Below are positions 1 to 12,449 of a DNA stretch of 64,000 nucleotides, piece by piece. This DNA is from Aquilaria yunnanensis (taxonomy: Eukaryota > Streptophyta > Magnoliopsida > Malvales > Thymelaeaceae): positions 40,026,001-40,090,000 of the forward strand of contig CM077597.1 in assembly GCA_039654915.1 (NCBI GenBank), in the 5' to 3' direction. Each line of letters begins with the position of its first letter. Position 1 is the first letter of the stretch. A program made the translations under genes and the position numbers. The notes beneath the pieces are model-generated. The model was not told the origin of the DNA and ran no database searches. It saw only the letters and a program-made list of their open reading frames with translations.

Positions 1-1373
1 TTGCTGCCACATTTCATGTGTTTGTTGTTTGTGTTTGGCTACTGCATTTGGTTGCTATATCTTGTATATATGCATTGTGGTTTTTGTGTTTTAGTGTCTT
101 TGGATGTAGGTTTTAATGATGGTCACATTGCCTAGTGAATCCAAGTGTTACCCTTACTAAGTTTCTCAATGAAACTTACTCCCCTCAATTCTGTCATTTC
201 AGGTCCACCAGAAAGATCACCTTCAAACTAACATTTGTGGTTTGAGTTTTGATCTGAAATTTTACGTACATGAACTTCCATATGTCTAGTTATGATATGG
301 AAAGTTTGGTGATTTTAGGAGAACATTTGGTATTTTTAATGGTGGTACTTATTGTGTTGTGCAGCAGCTGTCCAGCATCCTGTTTTTGGAGTCCATTGTG
401 TCTTAGGACCTCCTGTAACCTAGGGTGTGTATTTAGCTGAGTTAATACCATATTGTAGTGAATTTATTCATGTACATGTAGTGTATGTAAAATGAGACAA
501 GTATGTGAACATTTGAGTAATGTTTTGGCTATGTAAGTGATGTGGTGCAAAGCTGCCTAAGTGTGAATGATAGGCTGCTTACTTGTAAATTCTGTTTTGG
601 CCACATAAAGTTGCTAGATGCAAGATAATGTAATTAATATGTGTATTGGACATGTATGGGATAGCCTTGGAGTGCTTTCCCCTTGTGAATGAAGTGTTTG
701 CATGGTTTGGAAAAATTGTATGGACAAAATGGTCCCAAAGTTGCCAGAATTTCGACCATGTACCTAAACTTTAATATCTCCCTGTGTAGCATGAATCTTG
801 GTATGAACTTTGACCACACATAGAGAAAATATAGAGGCTGAACTGGAATTTAGAATTTCTGGATTTGGATCCTTGTAGCCAAAGATATGACGTTGCAAAA
901 TTGGCTGAGTTACTGTTCATTTGGTCAGAATTTTGTAACCAACTTAAAAAATCCATAACTTGGTCCATAGGTGGGCTATTGATGTAAAACAAAATTCCCT
1001 GGTTTGCCCCAAGTCTCTACTTCATAATGGAGCAAATAAATCAGGGGGTATGAGGCTAGAATGATACAGTTTATTAGTGGAAGTTACAAGTATAGTAGCT
1101 GGCCACTAGAACTTAACAAGATTGCCTAATGTGTGGAAGCCAAAACTAAGACTTCTGCTAGTGTTTTCCTTCTTTGCTACCATGGTGTGCATGAAATGTG
1201 AATATGTGTGTGATGGTTTGACCAATATGCATGTATTTACATAGTGCCCAAGAGGGCCACTTTGGTATGCACACTAAGGGTAGCGTTCTGATGGCCTACA
1301 AAACATTACCAATCTTGGGAGTCTAAATGCACAGTTTTGGCACCATAACTGGACTACCCCGAAGTGGGTAACA
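1..1373. mobile_element. Orphan LTR, family X, copy 1 (left end outside window)
   Basis: Non-coding sequence collinear with 24759-26088 and 49409-50729. The full-length copy at 23642-26088 begins TGTTAC and ends in a decayed GTAATA; this copy keeps the intact inverted end GTAACA at 1368-1373. Roughly the first 1.1 kb lies left of the window. The base after 1373 is antisense-gene sequence of Tat A, so this LTR inserted into that gene. Whether it is solo or belongs to a complete element cannot be seen. No internal X sequence occurs in the window, so orientation is not assigned. Confidence 0.8.
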
Positions 1374-2584
1374 GAAGGGGCCCCCACCAAAGTCACCAAG
1401 ACATCGGCCTCAGTAGTAGGGCTCCATGGAGTCGAGCTGGCTACTGACTCCGAGGGTTGGTCGGTGCAAACCAAGGTCTGGTCTTGCACCTCCACGTCGC
1501 CTTCGGGAGGGGGGGAAGAGGGTCCTCCTTGGCCTTGGCCTTCTTCCTCGCTGAAGATGGCCCTCCGCTAGCCATCTTCTTCCTCTTCAGGGCAGCTTTC
1601 TTCCTTTGCTGCTCCCCCTTTTCAGCCTGCCCAAGGAAGAGGGACTTGTAGAAGGAAGCGGATTGATCACCCATCTCTGAAAAAGGAAAGACATCAGTGT
1701 AACTCCAGAGGAGTGCATATAACAAAATCTGGAAGATAACTTACTCTCCACAAGGCCCACGTATGTGAGCTCCCCCCGAAGGAGCATCACTAGCCATGCC
1801 TTCTTCCCGTCAGTAGCAGGCTTCGGCATGTTGAGTTAGGTTTTGTACTCCTTGATTACCCTTAACTCCTAAAGGACCTCCTTGGTCATAAGATTCCACT
1901 TGATGGGAAAGGGGTACAAGGAGGTTGGAGGGACCTCAAGGTCCCAGTTTGCGACAGCTCGGACACGGCCGTCAAACTCTTCAAACCTCGCTGCTAACTT
2001 AGGAGTTACCAGCTTCCTGGGGTCGACGACATCCGTCTCCAGCAACCCCCAGGCCCACCTAGTCGGCATATACGACCACGCCTTGTCAACCTTCAGGAAG
2101 CAGAATTTCTTCTGCCACCCTTGCTAGCTGTCCTTGGTCCCGAAGGTGAACATATACTTTTTTCTTCGAGATCCCTGAGGTAGCAAAACATAAAAGCCAC
2201 CTTTCGGAACCGAAAAGAGCTTGTAGTACTGCATGAAGATGATGAAATGGGGCTCTATCTTGAAAAGCCCACACTGCAAAGAAAAGTGTTGAAGTAGGAG
2301 TAAGAGTTGGGAGGAAGCTTATTCACGGCTACGCCATAAAATTGGCAGAAGTCGTAAATCATTTTCAGCGGAGGAAACCAAAGTCCGGCCTTCAGTTGGG
2401 CCCAAAAGATGGTAACCTAGTCCAAGTTATTCATATAACTGAATAGGGCAAGTTTGGGTAGCCTAATAACCGTATAAGAAGGGAGAAAGAATTTAGTTGT
2501 CCACTTCGCTAACTTCTCCGAAGTGGTACAACTGGGATGACAATTAAGAGGAACCCAGCTCTCGGGGATAGTTTGGACAGACAT
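1374..2584 (-). pseudogene. Antisense accessory gene of Tat A, 5' part, broken
   Basis: This runs on the strand opposite to gag-pol. The ATG is at 2584-2582 and the product begins MSVQTIPESW, matching MSIRLVPESW in B and MSKMPIPESW in C. The N-terminal block with the FFLPSY motif and LPPNSYSYFN is recognisable but has frameshifts. An intron is well supported: GTAAGT at 1744 to CAG at 1677 on the minus strand, 68 nt, at the same place as in B and C. The next exon reads MGDQSASFYKSLFLGQAEKG and then a Lys-rich tail. The rest is cut off by the X LTR at 1373. The N-terminal domain resembles what Pfam calls Transposase_28 (putative gypsy type transposon); that is recognition from memory. Function unknown. 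Confidence 0.75.
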
Positions 2585-2919
2585 TAGTGGAACGGGGGAA
2601 GATATTTGGAAGAGGGAAACCTAACTTCAGAAAGGTGAAAAGAAAAGAAAGAAGCAATGCCAAAGAATGACTTCGGAAGAAGGAAATGACTTCGGAACAA
2701 TAGAAAAGGGTAGAAACACAAAAAATCGAAGGACTTCGGGAAGGAAAACCCACCAAAACTCTTGCCAAAGTCAGGATTTGTGAATGTCGTCGTGAAAACT
2801 CGCCAAAAATTGCACCACCACTTGCACTGCCACAGGAAAAAGAAAGAAAGCTTGAGAGCAAACGAGAGCAAAATTGGAGCAAAAAAAAGGAAAGAGGGAG
2901 AACTATGAGGAAAGGATGG

Positions 2920-3064
2920 TTTATATAGACGGAAGAGGGTAGGCAAATGGTCGCCATAATTATCCATCGAGTCGAATCATCACCATAATTGCCCCTTGAA
3001 GGCAAAGTGACATGGTTGGTACAACCAGTGCAACTGTCCACCAATTGCCGCATGACACGTGTCA
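2920..3064 (-). promoter_or_regulatory. Promoter of the Tat A antisense gene
   Basis: On the minus strand a TATATAAA box (complement of 2920-2927) lies about 340 nt upstream of the ATG. About 125 nt further upstream is the 12-bp palindrome TGACACGTGTCA (3053-3064), which contains a G-box core. The same palindrome precedes the antisense gene of B. Being a promoter is inferred from this conservation. Confidence 0.55.
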
Positions 3065-3449
3065 CCCAATGCAGGAAACGAGGGCACGCCTCCTGACAGC
3101 ACAGAGGCCTAGGCAAGCTTATCCGAAGTGAGGCGTCTGTCTGATTGGAAGACGTAATGATTCACTGACAAATGACATAGGCCCAAAGAAAGGGGATATC
3201 CACCTCAGGCTGACAAAATAACTTCGGGAACATCGGAAATTAGGCCGAAAATTGGGAAAGCAACTTGAGTACCAGAGGAGTTACCTCGGTTAGGAGAGGC
3301 ATCTCAGATTACCGAAACTCACTCCGAAGAAGATAACCTCGGCTAAAAAGTCAATCCTGACAATTGAACTAAGCACCACCTTCCCCGAAGACTCCCATGA
3401 TTTGCTCAAATAACTGAAGATATAACTTTGGTCTTCCGAGGGGGGCATG
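3065..3449. other. Spacer between antisense promoter and 3' LTR of Tat A
   Basis: No coding feature is seen. The end of the stretch, next to the LTR, is a G-run (gaggggggcatg, ending 3449) that fits a polypurine tract for plus-strand DNA priming. The same gggggcatg sequence borders the 3' LTRs of B and C on their own strand. Confidence 0.6.
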
Positions 3450-4286
3450 TGATAGCCAAAGGGCTATTAGCCTCCAAACTCCCAAGCTCTGATGAAGCAC
3501 CACTCTCAAAGAATGTGAGCACCAACCTCGGGAATAAAGGGTTCAAAGTCCTTGACCCCCTAGCCTCGATAATCCATCATCACCCTCGGGGAATAATGGG
3601 ACTGACCTCAGGAACATGGTACACCACCACCATCGGTAAAATGACCCAACCAACTTCAGGAGAAGTAGACTCACCATCCTCCGCAGGGGAAAACATCCTC
3701 TGAAGGGGATCCTTTATACCAAGGGGCCTTCCCAGTGATTGGAGCAACCTCGGCTAGAAGCTCTCATATCTGGAATAGGTCACTTTCACCAAAGGGGTTT
3801 TATGAACATGAAAAAAATAGTTGAGGAGCCTCTGACACAGAGACCTCACACATGCCCTTAACACACAGGCCTCCCACGGTCCCTACTTCTGGCCATAACG
3901 GCCTATGGCCAGCTGGAGATCCTCATCCCCGAAGGTACGGACCGCATCTGGCTGAACACATGTCATGATCTAAGTGGGTTGTGTCAAATGGACTTTTCCC
4001 AATGTCCTCCTATAAATACTTGGGAAAATGACCTTGGTAAGGACACAAGCTGAACCCTCAAGAGAACTCTACTCTTTACCCACCATTCACTACTCTTCAC
4101 TTGCAAAATCCTTACTTGGGCGTTGGAGGCTCTTCCCCCGGAAACACACTCCGGGGACCTCCTAACCCTTGTTCTTTTGAGTGTTTCAGGCAATCTCATG
4201 ATGGAAGTCTCTTTTACCAGCATCTCCATAACAAAAGTCCCTTTCAAGGCTATGATGTCGTACAACAAAGATGTTGACGGGCATCA
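3450..4286 (+). mobile_element. 3' LTR of Tat A
   Basis: The LTR begins TGATAGCC and ends GGGCATCA, like the LTRs of B and C read on their coding strand. TATAAATA at 4011-4018 is the likely LTR promoter. An ATG at 4255 lies exactly 32 nt before the LTR end, the same offset as in both B LTRs and both C LTRs; in a 5' LTR it would open the gag frame. Only this one LTR is in the window. Confidence 0.85.
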
Positions 4287-4574
4287 CAATGAATTAAGAA
4301 TCACTTAATTTTGATCTATTTACCTAAAGACATGATTTTTATACCAGAATATCGCCAATTTGTCAAAATCCAAGCTTGGCCATCATCTCCATATGATTCC
4401 TTGCATGTTCTAGAAGCCCCTTGTGAAATTTCAAGCCCATTCTTCATGAAAAAGCTTGAGACAAAAGGTTGAAGAGCACTAGTGAGCTTCGTAGCCTTCT
4501 TCCTTGTCAATGGTCCACTAGTTATCTTCAATGGATCCTTACCATCCTTTGTTGTGCCTTCTTTGATTGTATCA
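4287..4574 (-). mobile_element. 3' LTR of element G, truncated, with pol C-terminal tail
   Basis: It is collinear with about 9012-9272 of the right LTR and ends in the same gtatca. On the minus strand the preceding bases agaggcggggagc (4575-4587) form a polypurine tract. A minus-strand frame (to 4316) crosses from internal sequence into the LTR and reads FDSRTNPSKRRGAD then GPLTRKKATKL. That resembles the C-terminal tail of plant Ty3 polyproteins, although the pol body is missing. Confidence 0.7.
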
Positions 4575-4655
4575 GCTCCCCGCCTCTTAGAAGGATTTGT
4601 CCTTGAATCAAAACCTGCCTTAGAAAAGGGAATTGAATCAATAACAATCAAATAA

Positions 4656-6019
4656 TCACACATAAGCACCAATAGCATGCAATGCTTGTGTATGGAGCTT
4701 TAATATTGTGAAAAACCTGAACCAATATCCAAATGCAATGAGAATTTTGATACCTCCAGGTTCAAAAACAAAGTTAGAAGCAATTAGCACAAAAAATCTA
4801 AAAGTTTGCTCAATTTTCATCTTAACTCTAGGCATCACTTTCATTGCCTTTGCCATCTCAAAAAAATTATCACATCTAGGAAAAGCGTTGGAATACTTTA
4901 CCTTAGGGATGTTGTATGTACTCAAAACAAATGGACCTAAATGCACATAAGTGTCCAGGTCATGAAAAGCACAAGTTATGCATGTCAAGACAATAGTTTG
5001 CATAGGCCATTCAAATAAACAAGAATTGAACACAATGTGGCCTATAAAAATAAAAAAACTAGGATGCACCAATTCCACAAAAATCATAAGCATTTTAAAT
5101 GAAACAAGATTGGAGTAGATAGGATTAAGTGAAACCAATTGAGTAGCAAACTTATTTTTGCATGTATATGCACAAAAATGCATGAAATATGTGAATGGGA
5201 TGTGACACAAATCAAACGACTCAACATACCTCCTTAAAAGGATAAATTTTCACTCAAAATAAAAACTTTCAGGTTTGGACATAAAGTAAAAAGATCAAGG
5301 CTCAAAACTTTGTGTAATGCATGTGTCACGGCAAAAAAATGCTTCTTGGAAATTAAAGATTGATGCGCAAAAATGGGCTGAACATGAATGAAAATCAAAG
5401 AAATATTTAATGCATGGGTAAGAACCAATTTATGCATGCAGAATTCCAAACAAGTAAATTTAACTTAAGATAGAACAAAACAATGTGAAATGGATGCAAA
5501 ACAAACAAATTCAAAAACAAAAGACACCAAAACAGATTTTTCTCTAGATAAACTCATGGAATTCAAAAGATGATTTGACAAAACCAAAGAATTAGAAGGC
5601 TTAAAACCATATTTTGTCAAATTTTCATGCTTACTTCCTTCTCGTAATCTAGTTTTATGAAAACCATCTATGAAAATAACATTGCAAGCAAACACACATT
5701 GTTTGAGATTTTCATGCAAAACTACATCAAATCTAGGTGTTAGGAAGAAATACATTACAGTGGTTGGACTTAGTCTCCAAGTATCTTCCTTCGGTGTAGG
5801 AACCAAAAAATTTTCACCTTTGCACTCAATGACTTCGGGTGGAGTTGCAACAATTTCATCCCCTTGAACCATAGGATAAGAAACAATGTTGGGCAAACTT
5901 GTGCATATGAAATCACTTGGACTTACCTCAAATTGTTCCTTCTCAACCTCCTTTGTTGGTTTGATGCATGGGACATGATTTGGAATATTGGGAACACCAA
6001 CATCTTGGATGGGCAGCAA
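4656..6019 (-). pseudogene. Unrecognised open stretches inside element G
   Basis: Two minus-strand open frames of 184 codons each (5210-4656 and 6019-5465) lie between gag and the 3' LTR. The upstream one begins MLPIQDVGVPNIPNHV and has a region rich in Pro, Glu and Val; the other is hydrophobic and aromatic. I recognise no domain in either and no RT, integrase or protease motif. They may be noise or decayed filler where pol should be. Confidence 0.3.
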
Positions 6020-6496
6020 ATCACTTTATTCTTGTAGCTTATCTCCACTTATGTCCTGAAAAGAAGACAACACAACACTAGAAGAAGACTCCATTATGTT
6101 AGATGAAAGTATGGCTTCTCTGTAGGTCTTTCTCTCTTCACTCGGCTTTGGTTCATTGCACTCTTGTTTTTTCTAAACTTCGCACTCAATATCTTTTCTT
6201 GGGAACTCTCCACTCTTCTTCCCCTCATGTTCACTCTTATCACTTAATCTCTTGGTTGTTCTCTCAGCTTTCCCCTCATCACTCTTGCCCTTAACTTTCC
6301 CCTCTTCTTATTTTCTCTTAACCTTACTTTGAAGCTTTCTTTGATATTCCAAGACTTCTTGTAGTGAAATTGGGTCAAGCATGATTGACTTTTCTTGTTG
6401 AGGCTGAGATAAGACTCTTATTATGGCCTCCACTTTTGGCTTGGATGCTTCTCTCACGTCCTTGCTCCATACTCTTCTCCATGTGGAAATTCCTCC

Positions 6497-7257
6497 TTAA
6501 GACATCTTGGATGCCTTGGACCTTTTGATGATCCTCTCGGCCTTAGTGGCATGGTGAAGCAAGTCCTCCATAATGAAATAAGGCACCATCTCCACTTTGT
6601 TGGCAATCTCAAGATTGAGACCATTAATGAATCTAGCAATGGTGGTCTCCTCATCCTCCATGACGTTGGCTCGGGTCAAGGTCATCACCAAATCTTTATG
6701 GTAGTCCTCCACACTCCTTTGGCCTTGCACTAGCCTTTGGAGCTCGAGGCGTTGATCTTTAGTGTAGTAGCTAGGCACAAACCTCCTCCTCATTAATGCT
6801 TTAAGGGCTCTCCATGTGTGTATGGGCTTCTCTTCATTCCTTCTCCTAGAAGTAACATCTTGATTCCACCATACAAGAGCATAGTCAGTAAACTTTATGG
6901 TAGCCAATTTAACCTTCTTTTCCTCAAAGTAATGATGGCAATCAAACACCATTTTAATCTTTTGCTCCCATTCCCAATATGCATCCGGATCACTCCTCCT
7001 TTGGAAGGATGGAATGGTAAGCTTGATGGGGTTGAGATTGTTGTCCTCCCTTGGCTCCCCCCTTCTTGGAAGCCCATGGTCATGCCAAATTCCTTCTTCC
7101 TCCATAGATTCTTCTCTCTTAGACCTCTCCTTGGTTGCAAGATAGGAATAGGCCTTCTTGGCAACCTCAAATCTATGTCCTCAATCCTCCCCAGAAGTCT
7201 ATTGAGAGTTTCTTGAAGTTCTCTCGTGGTAGGCTCTTCATTGTGTCTTACTTCCAT
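6497..7257 (-). pseudogene. Gag of element G, one frameshift
   Basis: Gag is the structural protein that packages element RNA. Translation begins in one frame at 7257 (MEVRHNEEPTTRELQETLNR) and continues in another from about 7105, so at least one frameshift lies near 7030-7105. The second frame carries the conserved gag block of plant Ty3 elements: IPSFQRRSDPDAYWEWE, YALVWWNQ, RRRFVPSYY, RFINGLN. No zinc knuckle is seen in the recognisable stretch. Downstream the frame decays. The primer site and 5' LTR lie about 0.9 kb upstream. Confidence 0.8.
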
Positions 7258-8166
7258 TCTCCTATCCTCCTAGCCCTCCATACTCCTAAAATCAAAGATC
7301 CTTACACACTTACCTCATGTGTTTCACTCAAAAGATGAACACTCAAAACACTTAATTTGTTAGTGAGATATTGCTATTGAAAGAGTCCTCAAAAGTTCTA
7401 CGAAAACTTTCCTCAAACTGCACAAGAAAACTTGAATTCTTCAAAAGAATGTTGACTCCCAAAAGAGGTAGGTTAAACAAGATTTAAAAGACTCTAGGAA
7501 GCCCTTACAATTGATGATCACATGAACCACAAAGAAAAGCTTTAGGCTCAAAACAAAGGGTTAGGGTTTATGGGCACAAAAACTTTAACACTTTGTGCAA
7601 ACTTCTTTTGGAAACTCCTTTCTTTTATTTTCTTTTCTTTATTCTTTCTTTTTTTCTCTATTTTTTTGTCCCTTTTTTTTTTTGCTTGCTTTTTGATGCT
7701 AAAACAACTTCCTTCTTGAAGTTCCTTGCTGCCAAAGACAAAAAGTTAGATTTCTTCTTGGCCAAGACAAGAAGCTATTGAAAACTTGCACAATTTAAAA
7801 CAACTTTTTGATACCGAAACTTCCCGAACTTGGATCCTTCTTTTTTTGGTGCTTTCTGGACTCCAGGATGTTGGAAACAATGAAAACAAGAAAGATTAAT
7901 AGGGCTGGACATGAAACAAAAAGATAAGAAACAAAAGTGAACAAACGGATTAGTTAACCCGAGAACACAAGGTAACACTAGTTGACTTCTTTTTATTGTT
8001 TTTGGTTGGTTTGATTGGAAACATGGCTGGAAACAAAGAACACATACCTGAAACAAGATGAAAAAGGATTAAAATAAAGAATTAAAACACAAAATTACTG
8101 GAAAAAATTAAAAGAAAAATGAAGGTAAACAAGAACACAAAGATATGTCCTTTGGATGGAACTTGT
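7258..8166 (-). other. 5' leader of element G
   Basis: Untranslated sequence lies between the primer-binding site and gag. It contains a T-rich tract on the plus strand at about 7613-7690. No gene is seen. Confidence 0.5.
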
Positions 8167-8179
8167 GGCTCTGATACCA
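8167..8179 (-). promoter_or_regulatory. Primer-binding site of element G (initiator-Met type)
   Basis: On the minus strand this reads TGGTATCAGAGCC, the complement of the 3' end of plant initiator Met-tRNA. It lies a few bases inside the 5' LTR end at 8185 and fixes the element's orientation. Confidence 0.9.
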
Positions 8180-8184
8180 ACTAA

Positions 8185-9272
8185 TGCGAACCCCGATGGT
8201 ATAAAGGCCATAAAATGTGCCCAAGATGTTTTTCAAGCTCCACAAGGCATCAAAGAGACTGGACTTAAAACCCCCACCCCTAATCAACCTATGATTAGGA
8301 ATGAGAAATATAAGAAAACCAAGAACACAAGCAACTGGTGCACCAAGGTAGTCCACAAATAACCAAAGAGAAATTCTCTCCAAAGTAGCAATATTATTTC
8401 ATGTAATGGCTATGCTTTACAACCAGAATATATGTTTATTTATCGGCCTAGACTGGGGTAAAAACTAAGCAAAATTCGCAGCCCAAGTCACATAGGAAAC
8501 CTAGGTACAAAAGACTTAAGAAAACCTAGTCAAACTAGGATTCCTACACCTTTTTAACACGTGTTTAAGGTGTACAGCAAATTCCCTTTGTCCTAAGTGA
8601 CCCAAATTTCCTCCATGGCCATAATAAAATCCTAACTAATGTAAATAAGAAGGAAAATAAAATAAAATATGTTACAAGACAAGATTGGCCCTAAAGGCCC
8701 CAAAATAGTCTTCTCGGGTGCACTTAAGGGCTCATTAGGGTTCTTGCTTGTGTCTTCAACTTCAAGGTAAAATTCAACCTTGATGCAGCCATGATTTCTA
8801 AAAATGAAAAGCATGAAAGTTGTAGATCTCTTTCTTATCTTGAAAACAACACCTGAATCTCACAAATTGGACTTCCAAAGCCAAAGATATACCCAAAATA
8901 CCACAACTGCTTCCGAACTAGCGATGATTCACAAATCACAACTTTGAAGCTAAATTGGACAGTAGGTTCATGGTATTCATATGATTTGTAGCTCTATATG
9001 TTAGATTTCCAATGAATCAAGAATCACTCAATTTCGATCTATTTAGCTCAAGATATGATTTTTATACCAGAATATCACCAATCAGTCAAAATCCAATCTT
9101 GGCCATCATCTCTACTCCTTGCGAAATTCCAAGCCCATTCTCCATGAAAAAGCTTGAGAAAAAAGCTTGAAGTGCACTAGTGAGGTCCTTAGCGTTCTTC
9201 TTTGTCAATGGTCCACTTGTTATCTTCAATAGATCGTTGCCATCCTTGGTTGTGCCTTCTTTGATCGTATCA
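8185..9272 (-). mobile_element. 5' LTR of element G
   Basis: Plus-strand ends are TGCGAACC and CGTATCA, so on the minus strand it begins TGATACG and ends TTCGCA. Its right 260 bases match the truncated left LTR at 4310-4574. The adjacent primer site supports the inner boundary. Confidence 0.8.
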
Positions 9273-11428
9273 CATGGGCAGACATATACCTAGCACACAT
9301 ACACATACACAGCACCTAGCTTGTAAGTCACCCAAAAAGATTTGTGCTCTCAGAAGCAAGCTAAGCACCTAGGTGGGTTTTATGCTAGATTCATCACAAG
9401 AATCATTCATTCATTGAGGTTTGGTTTTGAAAATATAGGTTTACATGCACATGTCTTGGACATACACAAGTTTTGGTAGGCCTACCATTCGCCACCTAGT
9501 AGACATAGTGCCTGAAATTTCTCAAACACATACTAGGGCACTTAACTTCCAAAAGTGCCAATGCTCAAGCAACAAGCACTTTATTCTATTAGCTAATATA
9601 CAAACACTTCATCCATATGCATCCATCTCCAAGATTTTCAACTTACATGCACATAAGTTCTAGTAAGCCTACCATAGGCCACTCATACTAGTACAACCCG
9701 AAACATCCATACATACACAGCATAGGCATCTTTACCATAACATAACTTAGGCATTACATTTCAACAAGTACCCAACTTACATAAGATCATCAAACAAGAA
9801 CATAGGTCTTGGTAAGCCTACCAAGAACATCAAAATGCACTACAACCTGAAAGTGATCAATACCAACTGAAGCATAATTATACTCTCTAAAACAAGTCCA
9901 ACCACCATACACATAACCAATAAAGCAAGCCACAACATATATACCATGGTACACATCTGACCTCAGTAGATTTTGTTCCCACAACTTTAGACACACAATG
10001 CCAACAAGAAATGAAATCATATTCATTGCCTTGGTACACAAGCAAACTCCTGGCATTTAAAATATTGTGCAAAACCATATGCTAACATAATACCTTCACA
10101 AACCTTAAAGAGTGTAAGTCACTCTTGGCTTTCTTACTTCTCAAGAAAACCTTTTCCTACACATATAAAGTAGGGCAATGAGTTTGATAAACTCAAAAAG
10201 GATCCCATATGGCTTCCAAAGCCTAACATAGGTTAAGTACTAGCTTAATTGAAACTAAACACCAAGCACCTAAAATCAAAGACAAGAAAACAAAGCACAA
10301 TACATGTATATGCATAATAATTAAGCAATATCTAAGAGGTTAGCATGCACAAATAAACAAAGAAGCACACGTTAACACGCACACCACTAAACACCAGCCC
10401 TATGGCCTAACAAGCATGATTCAGAACCATAGACATTCGGTCAAGTACCTAGGCATTTCTAACCTAATCCGAGAGCTTAACAAACCTTAGAATTCATTTC
10501 GCCTTATCCCTAGCCCTTTACAACTTCATAGGATGCTTTGCTTTTAAAATCATCACCTAAGAGTCTAGTATTCACCAATTCACCATACTTCATCCATAAA
10601 ACCTAGTGAATACATCGAAATCCTTACCTTCACTTAGCGATTATTATTGCCTGAAAGCCTGAAGCTTAGAATGTGACTTTCCTTTGCTTGTTCTTGATAG
10701 AACTAGTCTTCCTAGCTCAACTGGCTCACAAATCCACTCTCACCACAAGGTTTTCTTCTTGATTTGCCTTGGTTGCACCAAGAACCACCATGAACACCTC
10801 AAGAACAACTCCATGAGCTTGATCAAGCCTTCAACAATGGTGGAGCAACCGGATGTGGAAGGCAATGGAAAGTGGAAGCATGTGAGTGCTTGATTAAGGA
10901 CAAGTAGCGTTAAAATGATTTAACGCTAACTTAAGCAAGTATAAAAGTTGCATGAATCATTTGAGTACCCACATGAAAGATTCTTTCACTTATGTCTTAT
11001 GATAGGTTTGCAAATAGGTCCTTAACTTTCATAAAGCATCATTTGCATCACTTACTTCTCGGCCAAGTAATTTTTAGGAACCTGAAATGTTCAAACTTTC
11101 AAGCCTCACTCCAGCTTCATTCAAAATCTTATTTCCCAAGTTCAATGAGCCCAACTTTCCAGTCGTTCACATTAGTTAAGCCTTTAATCCTCATAGCCCA
11201 AGGCCTATCACTTAAGAATTTAAGGGATTGCACCCAACTTCCATGTTCCACAGCAGCCACCTCCATCACCCTGGGACCTTAAGGGATCCAAGCATGCCAC
11301 ACATTTTGCTTAAATGTCACAACATACCCTAGATAGGGGCCAACGTAATCCAAGTTTTGGGTTCAGCACAAACGCTGGCTGGAGGTAGCAGTCAGGCTGA
11401 AGGTTTTACTACTTCCCCCGTAGATATT
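9273..11428. repeat. Decayed AT-rich sequence, probably an old LTR
   Basis: No gene is seen. The stretch at about 10130-10330 shows a series of short matches in the same order as 44940-45150 inside solo LTR F (cttttcct, a tract around aaactcaa and aggat, then gacaagaaaa and acatgtat). It may be a related, much older LTR in the same orientation. The short segment 11323-11428 next to Tat B is unassigned. Confidence 0.3.
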
Positions 11429-12107
11429 TGATGGCCGGCAGCATCTTCGTTGTACGACATGGCAGGCCTGAGAAGGACTTACGGTATGGAAATGCTTGAA
11501 ACACTCAAAAGAAAAAGGGTATTAGCAAGGTCATTCCCCAAGTATTTATAGGAGGGCATTGCGAGAAGTCCGTTTGACACAGCCCGCTTAGATCATGACA
11601 CATGTTCGGCCAGATGCAGTCTGTACCTTTGGGGATGGGGATCCCCAGCTAGCCATAGGCCATTGTGGCCAGAAGTCAGGGCTGTGAGAGGCCTATGTGT
11701 CAGGGGCGTGTGCGAGGTCTCTATGTCAGAGGCTCTTTAACCATTTTTGTTGTCCACAAGACCCCTTCGGTGAAAGAGACCACTTCGGGATAAAAAGACC
11801 TCTTCGAGATATGAAAGCTTCTTGCCAAGGTTGTCCCTTTGTCGTAGAGGATCCCCTTCGGAGGTTGTTTTCCCCTTCCAAGGATGGTGAGTCTACTTTT
11901 CCCGAGGGTGGTAGTGCACCGTACTATCGAGGTCAGTCCTGTTATTCCCTAAGGGTGACGGTGGATTACCAAGGTTAGGGGGTCAAGGACTACGGACCCT
12001 CTTTCCAAGGATGGTGCTCTTATTCTTCGAGGGTGATGCATGTCTTTACCAAGGGTGGTGCTCATCAGAGCTTGGGAGTTTGAAGGGTAATAGCCCTTTG
12101 GCTACCA
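11429..12107 (-). mobile_element. 3' LTR of Tat B
   Basis: It is about 679 bp against 806 bp for its partner; the missing bases lie around 11520, where the partner has an additional stretch at about 18555-18680. The conserved LTR ATG is at 11460 (minus), 32 nt from the end. The plus-strand bases after it (catgccccc) are the reverse of the polypurine tract gggggcatg. Confidence 0.9.
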
Positions 12108-12449
12108 CATGCCCCCCTCGGAGAGCCAAAGATATATCTTTGGCTTTTGAGCCTTCGCGAGCAAGTAGTGGAACCCTTCGGAGGGCTGTCTGGACCCTGA
12201 AATGACCGGAGTCACCTTTTCTGGATGAGAGTCTCTTTGACCCAAATCATTTGTTGTTGTCGAGATAGTGGCATTTATCTTTTCAGGATGGGAGTTTGAT
12301 GTTCCCGAGGTTATCTCTTTAGTCAAAGTGTATCCGTTCCAGGCATTTTAATGCCTGTCAGTGGACCATTACGTCTACTTGACACGTTTCCTTGGGAAGG
12401 GTTTAAGTCTAGTAGTTGTTAGGGGTGTGCCCTCAAATCCCGCACTGGG

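Larger units (their letters stand above)
1374..4286 (+). mobile_element. Tat-lineage Ty3 retrotransposon A, 3' part
   Basis: The segment holds the antisense gene (minus strand), a non-coding promoter/spacer and the 3' LTR, in the same order as elements B and C. It is cut on the left by the X LTR, so gag-pol lies outside the window if it exists. The element runs on the plus strand. It sits inside the left LTR of element G; the five bases after its right end (caatg, 4287-4291) should be its target duplication, whose partner is outside the window. Confidence 0.85.
4287..9272 (-). mobile_element. Gag-only Ty3 retrotransposon G (deletion derivative)
   Basis: This is a minus-strand element with a complete right (5') LTR at 8185-9272 and a cut left (3') LTR at 4287-4574. 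A primer-binding site follows the 5' LTR and gag follows that. No protease, RT or integrase is recognisable in the roughly 3.6 kb interior, so it fits the gag-only class of LTR element, presumably mobilised in trans. Tat A interrupts the left LTR. The five bases after the right LTR (catgg) would be the target duplication, but the left partner is not in the window. Confidence 0.75.

Noticed and set aside
2544..3116. 190-codon minus-strand frame
   Set aside because: It covers the antisense promoter and leader of Tat A, starts upstream of the TATA box and has no counterpart in B or C.
8167..8179. tRNA gene at primer-binding sites
   Set aside because: Only the 3' complement of initiator Met-tRNA is present, no cloverleaf or promoter boxes.
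9273..11428. Host gene in an apparently element-free stretch
   Set aside because: No frame above 100 codons and no splice-linked coding pattern; parts resemble LTR F.
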